Shown here piece after piece: positions 48,207-56,840 of a stretch of DNA of 64,000 bases. This DNA is from Streptacidiphilus jeojiense. GTDB lineage: Bacteria > Actinomycetota > Actinomycetes > Streptomycetales > Streptomycetaceae. The notes under the pieces were generated by a model. The model had not been told where the DNA came from, ran no database searches, and saw only the letters and a program-made list of their open reading frames with translations. The position numbers were made by a program, and so were the translations under genes. The DNA lies in the NCBI RefSeq assembly GCF_000719095.1, contig NZ_JOEH01000019.1, positions 186,001-250,000 of the forward strand. Reading direction: 5' to 3'. The first letter of the stretch is position 1. The number at the start of each line of letters is the position of its first letter.

Positions 48207-48259
48207 GTCGTGCTCCTCCACTCCCCCGGCCGGGCCCGGCCCAGACCTGCATCGGCCCG

Positions 48260-49216
48260 CTAGCGCGGAACCGAGCGTACCGCCGGTTTCGGCGGCCGTG
48301 TGGGCCAGGGGACGAGGCCGGAGCGCACTTCGTCGACGAAGTCGGCGATCAGTTCGGCCAGCTGGTCCGGCCGGGTCAGCGGGAGCCAGTGGCCCGCACG
48401 GACGGTGCGCCGACGGAGTACCGGAGCCCACTGTTCGAGATCGTCGTAGAGATGCGGCGACAGATAGGGATCACGCAGCGGGACGATCAACTGGACCGGG
48501 ACGGTGGCGATCCGGTCCTGTCGCGGCCGCCGCGTCAGGGGGCGGACATTGGCCCGGTAGAGCCAGGTGCCGTTGGCCGCGTCCGCACCCAGGGTGTCCG
48601 AGGGGCGGTCGTCGGCCACCGGCAGCCGCTCCATGGCCCGGCGCAGCGCGGGCCAGCACCGCCCCAGCGGACCGCGCCAGAGCAGTTCGGGCAGCCGGGG
48701 CAGCTGGAACGCGTAGATGTACCAGGAGCGCATCCCCTGTCCGGCCGCCTGGACCAGGTGACGGAGGGTGGGACGGCGCAGCCGGGCCCGCAGCCACAGG
48801 GCGAAGTGGTCCAGGCAGGGACCGGAGATGCTGGTGAACGAGGCGAGGCCGCCGCACAGCCGGGGCGAGGTGGCGAACTCCCAGCCCTGGACCGAGCCCC
48901 AGTCGTGGCCGACCAGGTGGACCGGGCCGTACGGAGCCAGGGCGTCGAGGACCGCGAGGAAGTCGTCCTCCAGCCGTTCCAGCAGGTAGTTCTCGGCCCG
49001 TGGAGCTGGCGCGGTGGACCGTCCGGCACCGCGGACGTCGTAGGCGACGACGTGGTAGCGGTCCGCGAGCCGGCTCATCACCGGCTCCCAGACCCGCTTG
49101 CAGTCGGGGTAGCCGTGCAGGAAGACCAGCGTGGGCCTGGTGGCGTCGCCGGCCTCGACGACGTCCAGCTCCACCTCGCCCGAGGACACTCGGTGCCCGA
49201 CGGCTCCGGGGATCAT
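48260..49216 (-). CDS. Alpha/beta-hydrolase with aspartate nucleophile (epoxide hydrolase-like)
   Basis: A 318-residue hydrolase. The oxyanion segment is FLHGYPDCKRVWEPV. The nucleophile elbow reads GHDWGS, so Asp rather than Ser, as in soluble epoxide hydrolases and haloalkane dehalogenases. A late acidic residue occurs in PLRDPYLSP, and the catalytic His is in RAGHWLPLTRPDQ. Start is ATG at 49216 behind GGAAGGGAG. It is divergent from a methyltransferase, with a palindrome between the two. Substrate unknown. Confidence 0.86.
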   Translation of the reverse strand: MIPGAVGHRVSSGEVELDVVEAGDATRPTLVFLHGYPDCKRVWEPVMSRLADRYHVVAYDVRGAGRSTAPAPRAENYLLERLEDDFLAVLDALAPYGPVHLVGHDWGSVQGWEFATSPRLCGGLASFTSISGPCLDHFALWLRARLRRPTLRHLVQAAGQGMRSWYIYAFQLPRLPELLWRGPLGRCWPALRRAMERLPVADDRPSDTLGADAANGTWLYRANVRPLTRRPRQDRIATVPVQLIVPLRDPYLSPHLYDDLEQWAPVLRRRTVRAGHWLPLTRPDQLAELIADFVDEVRSGLVPWPTRPPKPAVRSVPR

Positions 49217-49306
49217 CGCCGCTCCCTTCCGCCGTGCGGTCGTCTGCCACGCGCCAATGTGCCAGTGGGTGCTGGCGTGGTCAAGGACTGCGCCGGGCCA
49301 ATTCAC

Positions 49307-49325
49307 CGTCTCGATATACGAGACG
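49307..49325. promoter_or_regulatory. Palindromic operator between the hydrolase and methyltransferase genes
   Basis: CGTCTCG-ATATA-CGAGACG, perfect 7-bp arms, about 28 bp before a -10-like TAGAGT (49353-49358) of the methyltransferase gene. No regulator gene is adjacent except the MerR gene 1.1 kb away; the binding protein is not known. Confidence 0.6.
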
Positions 49326-49403
49326 AATCTTCTCAGCCAGAGAGACAGTGCCTAGAGTCCCGGACATCGGAAGTTCCACTGACGCACCGACAGGGAGACG
49401 ACC

Positions 49404-50210
49404 ATGAGCAGCAAGGCCACCTACACCCACGGCTTCCACCCCTCCGTGCTGCGCTCGCACAGCTGGCGCACCGCGGCCAACTCCGCGGCCTACCTGGTAC
49501 CGGAACTGAAACCGGGTCAGGAGCTGCTGGACGTCGGCTGCGGCCCGGGCACCATCACCGCCGACCTGGCCGGGTTGGTGGCTCCGGGCCGGGTCACCGC
49601 CGTGGACAGCTCCGCCGAGGTGGTGGCGCAGGCCGAGCGGACGGCGGCGGAGGCCGGGGTCGAGGGCATCGCCTTCGCGACCGCTGACATCCATCAACTG
49701 CCCTATCCGGACGACTCCTTCGACGTGGTCCACGCCCACCAGGTGCTGCAGCACGTGGCCGACCCGGTCCAGGCGCTGCGGGAGATGCGCCGGGTCTGCC
49801 GCCCGGGCGGGGTGGTCGCGGCGCGCGACTCCGACTACGCCGCCTTCACCTGGTTCCCGGCCCGCCCCGAGCTGGACGAGTGGAACGCGCTGTACCACCG
49901 CGTCGCCCGGAGCAACGGCGGGGAGCCCGAGGCGGGGCGGATGCTGCGGTCCTGGGCACGGGCGGCCGGCTTCGAGCGGATCCAGTCCGGATCCGGCACC
50001 TGGTGCTACGCCTCCGACGAGGAACGTGCCTGGTGGGGCGGGATGTGGGCGGAGCGGATCAGCTCGTCGGCGATCGCCGCCCAGGCGCTGGCCGAGGGCT
50101 TCGCCACCGAGGCGGACCTGCAGCGGATCTCGGCCGGATGGAGCGGCTGGGCCGCCGACCCGGACGGCTGGTTCAGCGTGCTGCACGGTGAACTGCTGTG
50201 CCGCGTCTGA
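49404..50210 (+). CDS. SAM-dependent methyltransferase (class I)
   Basis: A 268-residue Rossmann methyltransferase of the UbiE/COQ5 type. Motif I is LLDVGCGPGTIT (about 41-52), post-I VTAVDSSAEVV, motif II PYPDDSFDVVHAHQVLQHV, motif III REMRRVCRPGGVV. The C-terminal half is Trp-rich and may form a substrate lid. Start is ATG at 49404 with GGGAGACGACC upstream. Acceptor unknown. Confidence 0.88.
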   Translation: MSSKATYTHGFHPSVLRSHSWRTAANSAAYLVPELKPGQELLDVGCGPGTITADLAGLVAPGRVTAVDSSAEVVAQAERTAAEAGVEGIAFATADIHQLPYPDDSFDVVHAHQVLQHVADPVQALREMRRVCRPGGVVAARDSDYAAFTWFPARPELDEWNALYHRVARSNGGEPEAGRMLRSWARAAGFERIQSGSGTWCYASDEERAWWGGMWAERISSSAIAAQALAEGFATEADLQRISAGWSGWAADPDGWFSVLHGELLCRV

Positions 50211-50245
50211 CCGTTCGGCAGGTCAACCGCGGAGGCGGCAGTCGG

Positions 50246-51682
50246 TCAGGCCCGCCGCCCCGCTGACCCTCCGGACCCTCCGGCGGAGGGGACGGTGAGG
50301 GTGACGGTCAGCCCGCAGGGCTCGTTGGGGGTGAACTCCAGCGAGCCCCCCGAGGCCGCGAGCAGGGTCCTGGCGATGGAGAGGCCGAGACCGGAGCCGT
50401 CCACGTTCTGGTGGCGCGGGCTGCGCCAGAAGCGGTCGCCGATCCGGCCCAGCTCCTCCTCGGTCAGCCCGGGCCCGGCGTCCGACACCGCCACCGCGAC
50501 CCGTCCCGGTGCACTCCGCTCCAGCACGGCTACCCGCACCCGCTCCCCGGCCGGGGTGAACTTGAGGGCGTTGTCGATCACCGCGTCCAGCGCACTGCCG
50601 TACCCGACCGGGTCGGCCAGGCCCAGCAGCGGTCCCGCCGGCTCCACCAGGTCCAGACCGACCCCGCGCTCGGCGGCCAGCGCCGTCCAGCCCTCGACCC
50701 GTACCGCGGCGAGCGCGGACAGGTCCGTCGGCTCGGCGCCGTGGCCCGCGTTCTCGGCGACGGCCAGCCCCAGCAGGTCGTCCAGGACCGAGGCCAGCCT
50801 GCGCCCCTCGACCCGGACCCCGGCCAGCTCGTCCTCGTGGCCGTCCGGCAGTTCCATCCCCATCGCCTCGACCCGCAGCATCAGCGCCGCGAGCGGGTTG
50901 CGCAGCTGGTGCGAGGCGTCGGCGACGAAGGCCCGCTGCTGGTCCAGCACCTGCTCGACATGGTCGGCCATCTCGTTGAAGGCCCGGGCCAGCCGCCGCA
51001 GCTCGGGCGGGCCGCCGGCCGGGGCGACCCGGGAGGCGAGCCGTCCGGTGGCGATGTCATGGGTCACCTTGTCCAGGTCCTGGACCGGACGCAGCACCCA
51101 GCCGGTGAGCAGCACCGCCGCCGCGACGGCCACCAGCACGGCGCCCGCCTCACCCCCGGCCAGCAGCAGCCAGCGGCGCAGGATCCGGGCGTCCAGCGCC
51201 CCGGTCGGGGACTCGGTGACCACCACGGCGACCACGTCCCCGTCCCACACCACCGGCGAGGCGACCACCAGTTCGCGGTGCGACTGCCAGGGCCAGGCCT
51301 GCGCCGGGTCATGGCTGCGGCGCCCGTCCAGCGCCTCGGCGAAGGCCTGGGCCGAGGCGCCGTGCGCGGCGTCGGTCCAGTCGGACGGGTCGGCGGTGAC
51401 CGGGTTGCCGTCGAGCCCGAACACCCCGGCCCTGATGCCGTACACGTCGTAGTACCGGCGCAGCTCCGTGATCAGCGTGTTCAGCTGCTCCTGCGCGGCC
51501 GGGGTGCCGGACTGGCCGATCGGGTTCTGGGCCAGGGCGGCGAAGCGCGCGGTGTCGTCGATCCGGTCCACCACCAGGCGCTGCTGCTCGGCCGCGGCCT
51601 CGCTGATGGCCAGCGGTAGACCGAGGGCGACCAGCACGCAGGCCATCAGGGCGAGCAGGATGCCGAGCAGGCGGGTGCGCAT
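50246..51682 (-). CDS. Sensor histidine kinase
   Basis: Membrane sensor of a two-component pair with the gene just upstream. There are two membrane helices (LGILLALMACVLVALGLPLA, and AGAVLVAVAAAVLLTGWVL at about 180) with a 140-residue extracytoplasmic sensor between them. A HAMP linker precedes the H-box DASHQLRNPLAALML. The N-box is DNALKF, and the G boxes are DAGPGL and GSGLGLSI. 478 residues. The ATG start overlaps the regulator stop (TGATG), indicating coupled translation. Signal unknown. Confidence 0.93.
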   Translation of the reverse strand: MRTRLLGILLALMACVLVALGLPLAISEAAAEQQRLVVDRIDDTARFAALAQNPIGQSGTPAAQEQLNTLITELRRYYDVYGIRAGVFGLDGNPVTADPSDWTDAAHGASAQAFAEALDGRRSHDPAQAWPWQSHRELVVASPVVWDGDVVAVVVTESPTGALDARILRRWLLLAGGEAGAVLVAVAAAVLLTGWVLRPVQDLDKVTHDIATGRLASRVAPAGGPPELRRLARAFNEMADHVEQVLDQQRAFVADASHQLRNPLAALMLRVEAMGMELPDGHEDELAGVRVEGRRLASVLDDLLGLAVAENAGHGAEPTDLSALAAVRVEGWTALAAERGVGLDLVEPAGPLLGLADPVGYGSALDAVIDNALKFTPAGERVRVAVLERSAPGRVAVAVSDAGPGLTEEELGRIGDRFWRSPRHQNVDGSGLGLSIARTLLAASGGSLEFTPNEPCGLTVTLTVPSAGGSGGSAGRRA

Positions 51683-52437
51683 CAACCAGCGGCCGGAGCG
51701 GCCGACGGGCCCGGCCGCCGCTCACCGGCGGGCTCGACGACCAGCCGGTAGCCGACCCCGCGCACCGTCTCGATCAGCGAGGGGACGGCGAGCTTCTGCC
51801 GCAGCGAGGCGACATGGACCTCCAGGGTCCGCGAGGTCCCCTCCCAGCTGCTGCGCCAGACCTCGCTGATGATCTGCTCGCGGCGGATCACCACCCCGGG
51901 GCTCTGCGCCAGCAGCGCCAGCAGGTCGTACTCCTTGCGGGTCAGCGGCACGTCCCGGTCGTGGACCAGGGCCTTGCGGGCGGCGGGGTCCAGCCGCAGA
52001 CCGCAGGAGCGGCTGATCCGCTCGGCGGCCGTCTCGGCGGGGCGGGCCTGGTCGGCGACGGGCTGCGGGGCGGCGCCGCGCCGGGCCACCGCGTGGATCC
52101 GGGCCAGCAGCTCCCCCATGTCGTAGGGCTTCACCACGTAGTCGTCGGCGCCGAGGTTCAGTCCGTGGATCCGGGAGTTGATGTCCGAACGGGCCGTGAC
52201 CATGATCACCGGGATGCCGCCGCGGCGGCGGATCTGACCGCAGACGTCGAAACCGTCCCGGTCGGGCAGCCCCAGGTCCAGCAGCACCACCCGGTAGGGG
52301 CCGCGTCCGTCCGGAACCAGGGCGTCCAGCGCCTCGTTGCCGGTCCTGGCGTGGCGCACCTCGAAACCGTGCTTGGTCAGCACGGCCACCAGCGCTGCGG
52401 CCACATGGTCGTCGTCCTCGACAAGGAGCAGGCGCAC
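51682..52437 (-). CDS. OmpR-family response regulator
   Basis: A 251-residue regulator. The receiver domain has the acidic triad start VEDDD, phospho-acceptor Asp in VVLLDLGLPDRDG (about 52) and Lys in DDYVVKPYDMGEL. The winged-helix output domain covers the last 100 residues (PLTRKEYDLLALLAQSPG, SRTLEVHVASLRQKL, ETVRGVGYRL). Start is GTG at 52437 with GAGGAG 6 nt upstream. Location matches the SCO5784/SCO5785 two-component region of S. coelicolor as I recall it. The 265 bp upstream hold the promoters for this pair and the ABC gene, with nothing distinctive. Confidence 0.93.
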   Translation of the reverse strand: MRLLLVEDDDHVAAALVAVLTKHGFEVRHARTGNEALDALVPDGRGPYRVVLLDLGLPDRDGFDVCGQIRRRGGIPVIMVTARSDINSRIHGLNLGADDYVVKPYDMGELLARIHAVARRGAAPQPVADQARPAETAAERISRSCGLRLDPAARKALVHDRDVPLTRKEYDLLALLAQSPGVVIRREQIISEVWRSSWEGTSRTLEVHVASLRQKLAVPSLIETVRGVGYRLVVEPAGERRPGPSAAPAAG

Positions 52438-52702
52438 GGTCGACTCCTCTGCGGTGCGGGCCTCGGGGGCCGGTCGGGGGCGGTACCGGGAGGTCCGGTG
52501 CCGGGCACTCCCGTGTGCAGTACCCCATCCCGGTTGTGCCCTCCCGGTCAAGAGGATGTCCCCGGGAGCACACGGACCGTTACCGAGCTGCGATGAACCT
52601 CACCGGTGGCGCTACCTCAAATCCCCCTCAGATGTTTCGCTTCCCCCCTGCGAGCAGGCATATCGTCTGAGGTGATCACCAGTTGGCGAGGGGGGCACCG
52701 AC

Positions 52703-53446
52703 GTGCGCGACGGCGTGCAGCAGGAGGGCGCGAGCCTGGTCACCCTGCGCGGCGTCAGCAAGCGCCAGGGACTGGTGCAGGTCCTGCACGAGATCGACCT
52801 GGACCTGTGCGCCGGGGAGGTCGTCGCCGTGCTCGGCCCGCTCGGCGCCGGGAAGTCCACCCTGTTCCGGGCGATCAACGGGGCCGAACGGATCGACTCG
52901 GGAAGCATCTGCGTCGAGGGCCGCAAGCTGCTCCCCCGCCGGCGCCCGCTGCTCTGGACCCGCCGACCCGCCCGGGACCCCGACGAACTCTTCGCCTATC
53001 GGACCGTGCTGCAGAACGTCGCCCTGGGACAGGCCTGGCTGCGCCGGCTGACCCAGGCCGAGGCCGCCCGGCGGGCCCAGGTCCTGCTGGAACGGGTCGG
53101 AGCGGGCGACTGCGCGGCCAGCTACCCCTGGGAACTGACCAGCGGCCAGCGCCAGCTGGTGTCGATAGCCCGGGCCCTGGCGGTCAACCCCCGACTGCTG
53201 CTGCTGGACGAGCCCTGCGGCACCGGCGCCCCCACGGTGCTGCGCGAACTGGCCGCCGAGGGCATGGCGGCGCTGCTCGCCACCAGCGACCCCGCCTTCG
53301 CCCGCGCCGCCGCCGACCGGATCCTCTTCATGGCCGGCGGCCGCATCATCGAACGGGCCACCCCCGAGGAGTTCTTCACCACTCCGCGCACCGCCCGGGC
53401 CCGTGACTTCCTGGCGGGTGGGGCGAACGGGGGCGCGCAGCGCTGA
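52703..53446 (+). CDS. Orphan ABC ATPase with degenerate catalytic motifs
   Basis: A 247-residue ATPase resembling amino-acid importer ATPases (GlnQ type). Walker A GPLGAGKST (45-53) is intact. The signature is LTSGQRQ instead of LSGGQQQ. Walker B is LLLLDEPCGTGAP, without the SALD D-loop. The H-loop histidine is replaced by Ser (LLATSDPAFA). No permease or binding protein is nearby. It may be a catalytically weak regulator or adaptor. Start is GTG at 52703 behind GAGGGGGG. Transcribed divergently from the two-component genes. Confidence 0.82.
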   Translation: MRDGVQQEGASLVTLRGVSKRQGLVQVLHEIDLDLCAGEVVAVLGPLGAGKSTLFRAINGAERIDSGSICVEGRKLLPRRRPLLWTRRPARDPDELFAYRTVLQNVALGQAWLRRLTQAEAARRAQVLLERVGAGDCAASYPWELTSGQRQLVSIARALAVNPRLLLLDEPCGTGAPTVLRELAAEGMAALLATSDPAFARAAADRILFMAGGRIIERATPEEFFTTPRTARARDFLAGGANGGAQR

Positions 53447-53639
53447 CGTGCCCGCCGGGGCGGGCGCGGCGCGGGCGCGGGTCGACCGCGCCACGAACCG
53501 GCGTACCCCCGAAGCTGCTTGACGCCGCACCAGGCGATCTGTTGCAGTGACTCCAGGACCGGTCCTGCCCGCACCGAGAAGTCCGGCGACCGCCGGCACC
53601 CAAGGCTGCGGGCGGCCCCGTCGGAGTCGAGAGGCAGCC

Positions 53640-55262
53640 GTGGACCCCGTGATCATCGTCGGCGCCGGCCCGGTCGGGCTGGCGCTGGCTCTGGCGCTCG
53701 CGCGCCACCAGGTGCCCACCGTGGTGCTGGACGACGGCGCCGGGGTGTCCCCCGAGGGGGCGCGCTCGACCGTACTGCGCGCCGACACCACCGAGTTCCT
53801 GGCCAGGATCGGCTACGGCCGGGTCGCCGCCGACGGCCGCGCCTGGACCTCCTGGCGCACCCTGCGGCGCAACCGCGAGCTGCTGCACCTGCCGCTGCCC
53901 GACGACGAGCTGCTGCACCTGGCCCAGCACCGGCTGGAGCGCGGGCTGCGCGACGCCGTCTCGGCCACCCCGCTGATCGAGCTGGTCCACGAATCCCCGG
54001 TCAGCGAGATCGAACAGGACGAGGACGGGGTCAGCGTGCACGCCCGGCGCACCTGGTGGCGCGGCAGCCACCTGGTGGGCTGCGACGGACCACGCTCCAC
54101 CATGCGCAAGCAGCTGCAGCTGCGCTTTCCCGGCCGCACCGCCGCCGACCACTACGCCGTCGCCACCGTCCGGGTCGACCTCCCGTTCCCCGGCGAGGCC
54201 CGGCTGCACCGGGATCCGCACAGCGACCGGGCCCAGGTCAGCCGCGAGGTGACGGCCCGCCCGCTGCCGGACGGCGTCTGGCGGCTCGACTGGCGGCTGC
54301 CGGTCGGGCACGGACCGCTCGCCCCCGACGCCCTGGTCGAGCAGCTCCAGGCCACCCTGGCCGGCTGGCACGAGGGCACCGTCCCCGGGTACGAGCTGGT
54401 CACCACCGCCGACTACACGGTGCAGCAGCGGTTGGCCACCCGCTTCCAGGTCGGTCGGGTGTTCCTGGCCGGGGACGCGGCGCACCTGCTCGGCGCGCTG
54501 GGGATGCAGAACCTGGACGAGGGTCTGCGCGACGCCGACAACCTGGCCTGGAAGCTCGCCCTGGTCTGGCACAACTGCGCCACCGAGCGGCTGCTGACGA
54601 CCTATCAGCAGGAGCGGCGGAGTTCGGTGATCGCCCGGCTGCGGGCCGTGGACCAGGCCATGCCGCTGCTGGAGCCCGCCACCCCGTTGCTGGAGGCCCG
54701 GCGCAGCGTGCTCTCCGGCTCGCTGCGCCGCAATGCCACCCTGCTGTCCGACGGAACCCTGGGCCGCGGCCGGCTGGGCGCGGCCCCGGCCTACCCCGAG
54801 CGGAACCGTCCCTCACTGACCCCCGCGCTCTCGCCGACCAGCCCCGGGGTACTCGTCCCGGACGTGCCGGTGGTGACCCCGGACGGCTCCACCGACCGGC
54901 TGCGGGCCAGGCTGGGCCGGGGGTTCCTGGTGGTCCTGGTCGCGCCGGGCACCGGGGTCTGGGCGGTCGAGCACTGGCTCGGCGCCGGTCTGATGCCGCA
55001 GCTCAGCGAGGCCACCAGGGCACTGCCGCTGCCCGCCGAACTGCTGGTCACCGAGGACTACCCGTCCGCGCCGCCGCACACCGTGCTGCTGATCCGCCCG
55101 GACGGCCATCTGGTCGCCGCGCTCCGCGGCTGCCGTCCGGACGACCTGTGGGCGCTCGCCGACCGGGCCCGCGGCGGCTCCGCGGACCTGCCGACCCCGC
55201 GGTCCGCCGGTGCGGCACGGCCGGCCGACGCGCGCGTCGCGGGCGACCGGGCCAGGGCCTGA
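53640..55262 (+). CDS. FAD-binding aromatic monooxygenase (PheA/TfdB-type)
   Basis: A 540-residue class A flavin monooxygenase. FAD site VIIVGAGPVGLALALALARH is at residues 4-23. The NAD/FAD DG-type motif is in LVGCDGPRSTMRK. The second FAD motif is VFLAGDAAHLLGALGMQNLDEGLRDADNLAWKL; here the family's usual P-x-GGQG segment is changed to GALGMQN. A thioredoxin-like C-terminal domain (VLVVLVAPGTGVWAVEHWLG region) is typical of the PHBH/phenol hydroxylase subgroup. The GTG start is chosen behind GAGAGG. Substrate unknown. Confidence 0.85.
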   Translation: MDPVIIVGAGPVGLALALALARHQVPTVVLDDGAGVSPEGARSTVLRADTTEFLARIGYGRVAADGRAWTSWRTLRRNRELLHLPLPDDELLHLAQHRLERGLRDAVSATPLIELVHESPVSEIEQDEDGVSVHARRTWWRGSHLVGCDGPRSTMRKQLQLRFPGRTAADHYAVATVRVDLPFPGEARLHRDPHSDRAQVSREVTARPLPDGVWRLDWRLPVGHGPLAPDALVEQLQATLAGWHEGTVPGYELVTTADYTVQQRLATRFQVGRVFLAGDAAHLLGALGMQNLDEGLRDADNLAWKLALVWHNCATERLLTTYQQERRSSVIARLRAVDQAMPLLEPATPLLEARRSVLSGSLRRNATLLSDGTLGRGRLGAAPAYPERNRPSLTPALSPTSPGVLVPDVPVVTPDGSTDRLRARLGRGFLVVLVAPGTGVWAVEHWLGAGLMPQLSEATRALPLPAELLVTEDYPSAPPHTVLLIRPDGHLVAALRGCRPDDLWALADRARGGSADLPTPRSAGAARPADARVAGDRARA

Positions 55263-55446
55263 GCGGGTACGACGGGGCAGGATCCGGCGGGATTCCACAG
55301 CAGATCCACAGCCGTCTGACGCTTGATCAGTATTGACGATCACCCTGCTCCGTGCTTCACTGACGCCCATGCGGCAGCAGTGCAGGTGGCTTCGGCCACT
55401 CGGAGTTTCGGCGGAGAGCCCGGGTGTCGCCCCCCGGGACGTCGGA

Positions 55447-55542
55447 GTGCTGTCCCTCACCGGTGCGACCAGCGTCCGTCTGGTCCGGCGCGCCCACCTG
55501 GACCTGGTCCGGTACGTAGGCGCCCTCTGTACGGCCGGCTAG
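55447..55542 (+). CDS. Short leader peptide of the sulfur-metabolism type
   Basis: A 31-residue peptide ending RRAHLDLVRYVGALCTAG. The RR-x-H-x-DL-x-R...AL-C ending is what I recall from short peptides annotated in Streptomyces upstream of cysteine and sulfate genes. It lies 214 bp before a cysteine dioxygenase gene. GTG 55447 is the likely start, with a weak upstream site; the frame is open further upstream. A single Cys codon near the end suggests translation-coupled sensing of cysteine. Between 55543 and 55756 there is a small hairpin (CCCCGG...CCGGGG, 55608-55622). Confidence 0.65.
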   Translation: MLSLTGATSVRLVRRAHLDLVRYVGALCTAG

Positions 55543-55756
55543 CAGCCGTCCTGCCCCGGTAGATCCACCGCACCTGTCGCGGCCGCCTCGCCGCACCCTC
55601 GCGCACGCCCCGGTTCCCGGGGTTGCTGCGCCGTACCCACGCACCCGTAGCAGCGCGCTCCGTCGGCACCCCCTGCCGCCGTGAGCGCGTCCAGTGCGCA
55701 GCGCCGCGCACCGCTTCCGCGTATCCGGCCGCCTTTTCAGACCCCAGGATGCCCCC

Positions 55757-56278
55757 ATGTCGACCACCCGTACCCGCACGGAAACGCCGGCCCCCACCCT
55801 CACCGAACTGCTGGCCTTCGCCAGAGCGACCGCCGCGGATCCGGAGGTGCTGGCGCAGCTGCCGCTCGACCCCGAGCAGCGCACCTGGGTCCGCATCGAG
55901 GGTCCGCACGGCAGCGAGGCCTGGCTGATCGGCTGGCCGCCCGGGTCGGAGACCGGCTGGCACGACCACGGCGGATCCAGCGGCGCGTTCGTCACCGCCG
56001 ACGGCGAGCTCAGCGAGCTGTCGCTGGGGCTGCCCATCCCCACCGACGGCTGGCGCAGCCTGGAACTGCAGGAGGGGGTCGACCGGCAGCGCAGCCTGCC
56101 CGAGGGCCGGGGCCGCTCCTTCGGCCCGCACCATGTGCACCAGGTGATCAACCCCTCGGACGAGCGGCACGCCGTCTCGGTGCACTGCTACTACCCGCCG
56201 CTGCCCAAGCTGCGACGCTATGAGCGCAGCGGCGACGTGCTGCGGCTGAGGCTGGTCGAGATCCCCGAGGAGTGGTGA
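55757..56278 (+). CDS. Cysteine dioxygenase
   Basis: Oxidises cysteine to cysteine sulfinate, a non-heme iron cupin of 173 residues. The iron ligands are His-x-His in GWHDHGGSSGAF (about 81) and the third His in GPHHVHQVINP (about 137). The CYYPPLPKL tail is family-typical. Start is ATG at 55757. It overlaps a rhodanese gene by 4 bp, and a Cys-type leader peptide lies upstream, so the unit probably handles excess cysteine sulfur. Confidence 0.93.
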   Translation: MSTTRTRTETPAPTLTELLAFARATAADPEVLAQLPLDPEQRTWVRIEGPHGSEAWLIGWPPGSETGWHDHGGSSGAFVTADGELSELSLGLPIPTDGWRSLELQEGVDRQRSLPEGRGRSFGPHHVHQVINPSDERHAVSVHCYYPPLPKLRRYERSGDVLRLRLVEIPEEW

Positions 56279-56682
56279 CCGTGGCGGTCGGCATCGACGA
56301 ACTGCTCGAACGCGAGCGCGAGAAGCTGGACCGGCTGAGCCCCGAGCAGGCCGCCGCGGCGGTGGCCGAGTCCGGGGCGGTGCTGGTGGACATCCGCTAC
56401 GCGGCGCTCCGGGACCGGGACGGCACCGTGCCCGGTGCGCTGGTGGTGGAGCGCAATGAGCTGGAGTGGCGGCTGGACCCGCTGTGCGACTACCGGCTGC
56501 CGGAGGCCACCGGGCACGATCTGCAGGTCATCGTGGTCTGCAACGAGGGTTACGCCTCCAGCCTGGCCGCGCGCTCGCTCCAGGCGCTGGGGCTGAGCCG
56601 GGCCACCGACCTGATCGGCGGGTTCCAGGCCTGGGCGGCGGCGGGGCTGCCGGTGACGGCGCCGGACGCGGTGGGCGAGTAG
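56275..56682 (+). CDS. Rhodanese-like sulfurtransferase
   Basis: A single-domain rhodanese of 135 residues. Substrate-handling segments are AVLVDIRYAALRDRDGTVPGA and the catalytic loop VVCNEGYASSLAA, with Cys at about 85. Start is GTG 56275, overlapping the dioxygenase stop as GTGA; GTG 56272 and 56281 are alternatives. Translational coupling links it to cysteine oxidation. Confidence 0.9.
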   Translation: MTVAVGIDELLEREREKLDRLSPEQAAAAVAESGAVLVDIRYAALRDRDGTVPGALVVERNELEWRLDPLCDYRLPEATGHDLQVIVVCNEGYASSLAARSLQALGLSRATDLIGGFQAWAAAGLPVTAPDAVGE

Positions 56683-56722
56683 GGGGTTCTGACGGCGGTC
56701 GGCTGCGGACCGTAGTGGGCTT

Positions 56723-56811
56723 GTCGCGCAGTTCCCCGCGCCCCTGATTAGTGCAACTTTCTCGCAGTGGGTCAGTTGCAGCCCCCTTAGGGGCGCGGGG
56801 AACTGCGCGAC
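56723..56811. repeat. Streptomyces-type intergenic inverted repeat
   Basis: Perfect 23-bp arms reading GTCGCGCAGTTCCCCGCGC onward (56723-56745 and 56789-56811), with a 43-nt loop that contains a second small pairing (GCAACT/AGTTGC). The GCAGTTCCCCGCGCCCCT motif is a very common dispersed sequence in Streptomyces intergenic regions. It sits between convergent genes and may act as a terminator. Confidence 0.75.
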
Positions 56812-56840
56812 CAGCCATCTACGGCCTGCAGCCGAAGGCC

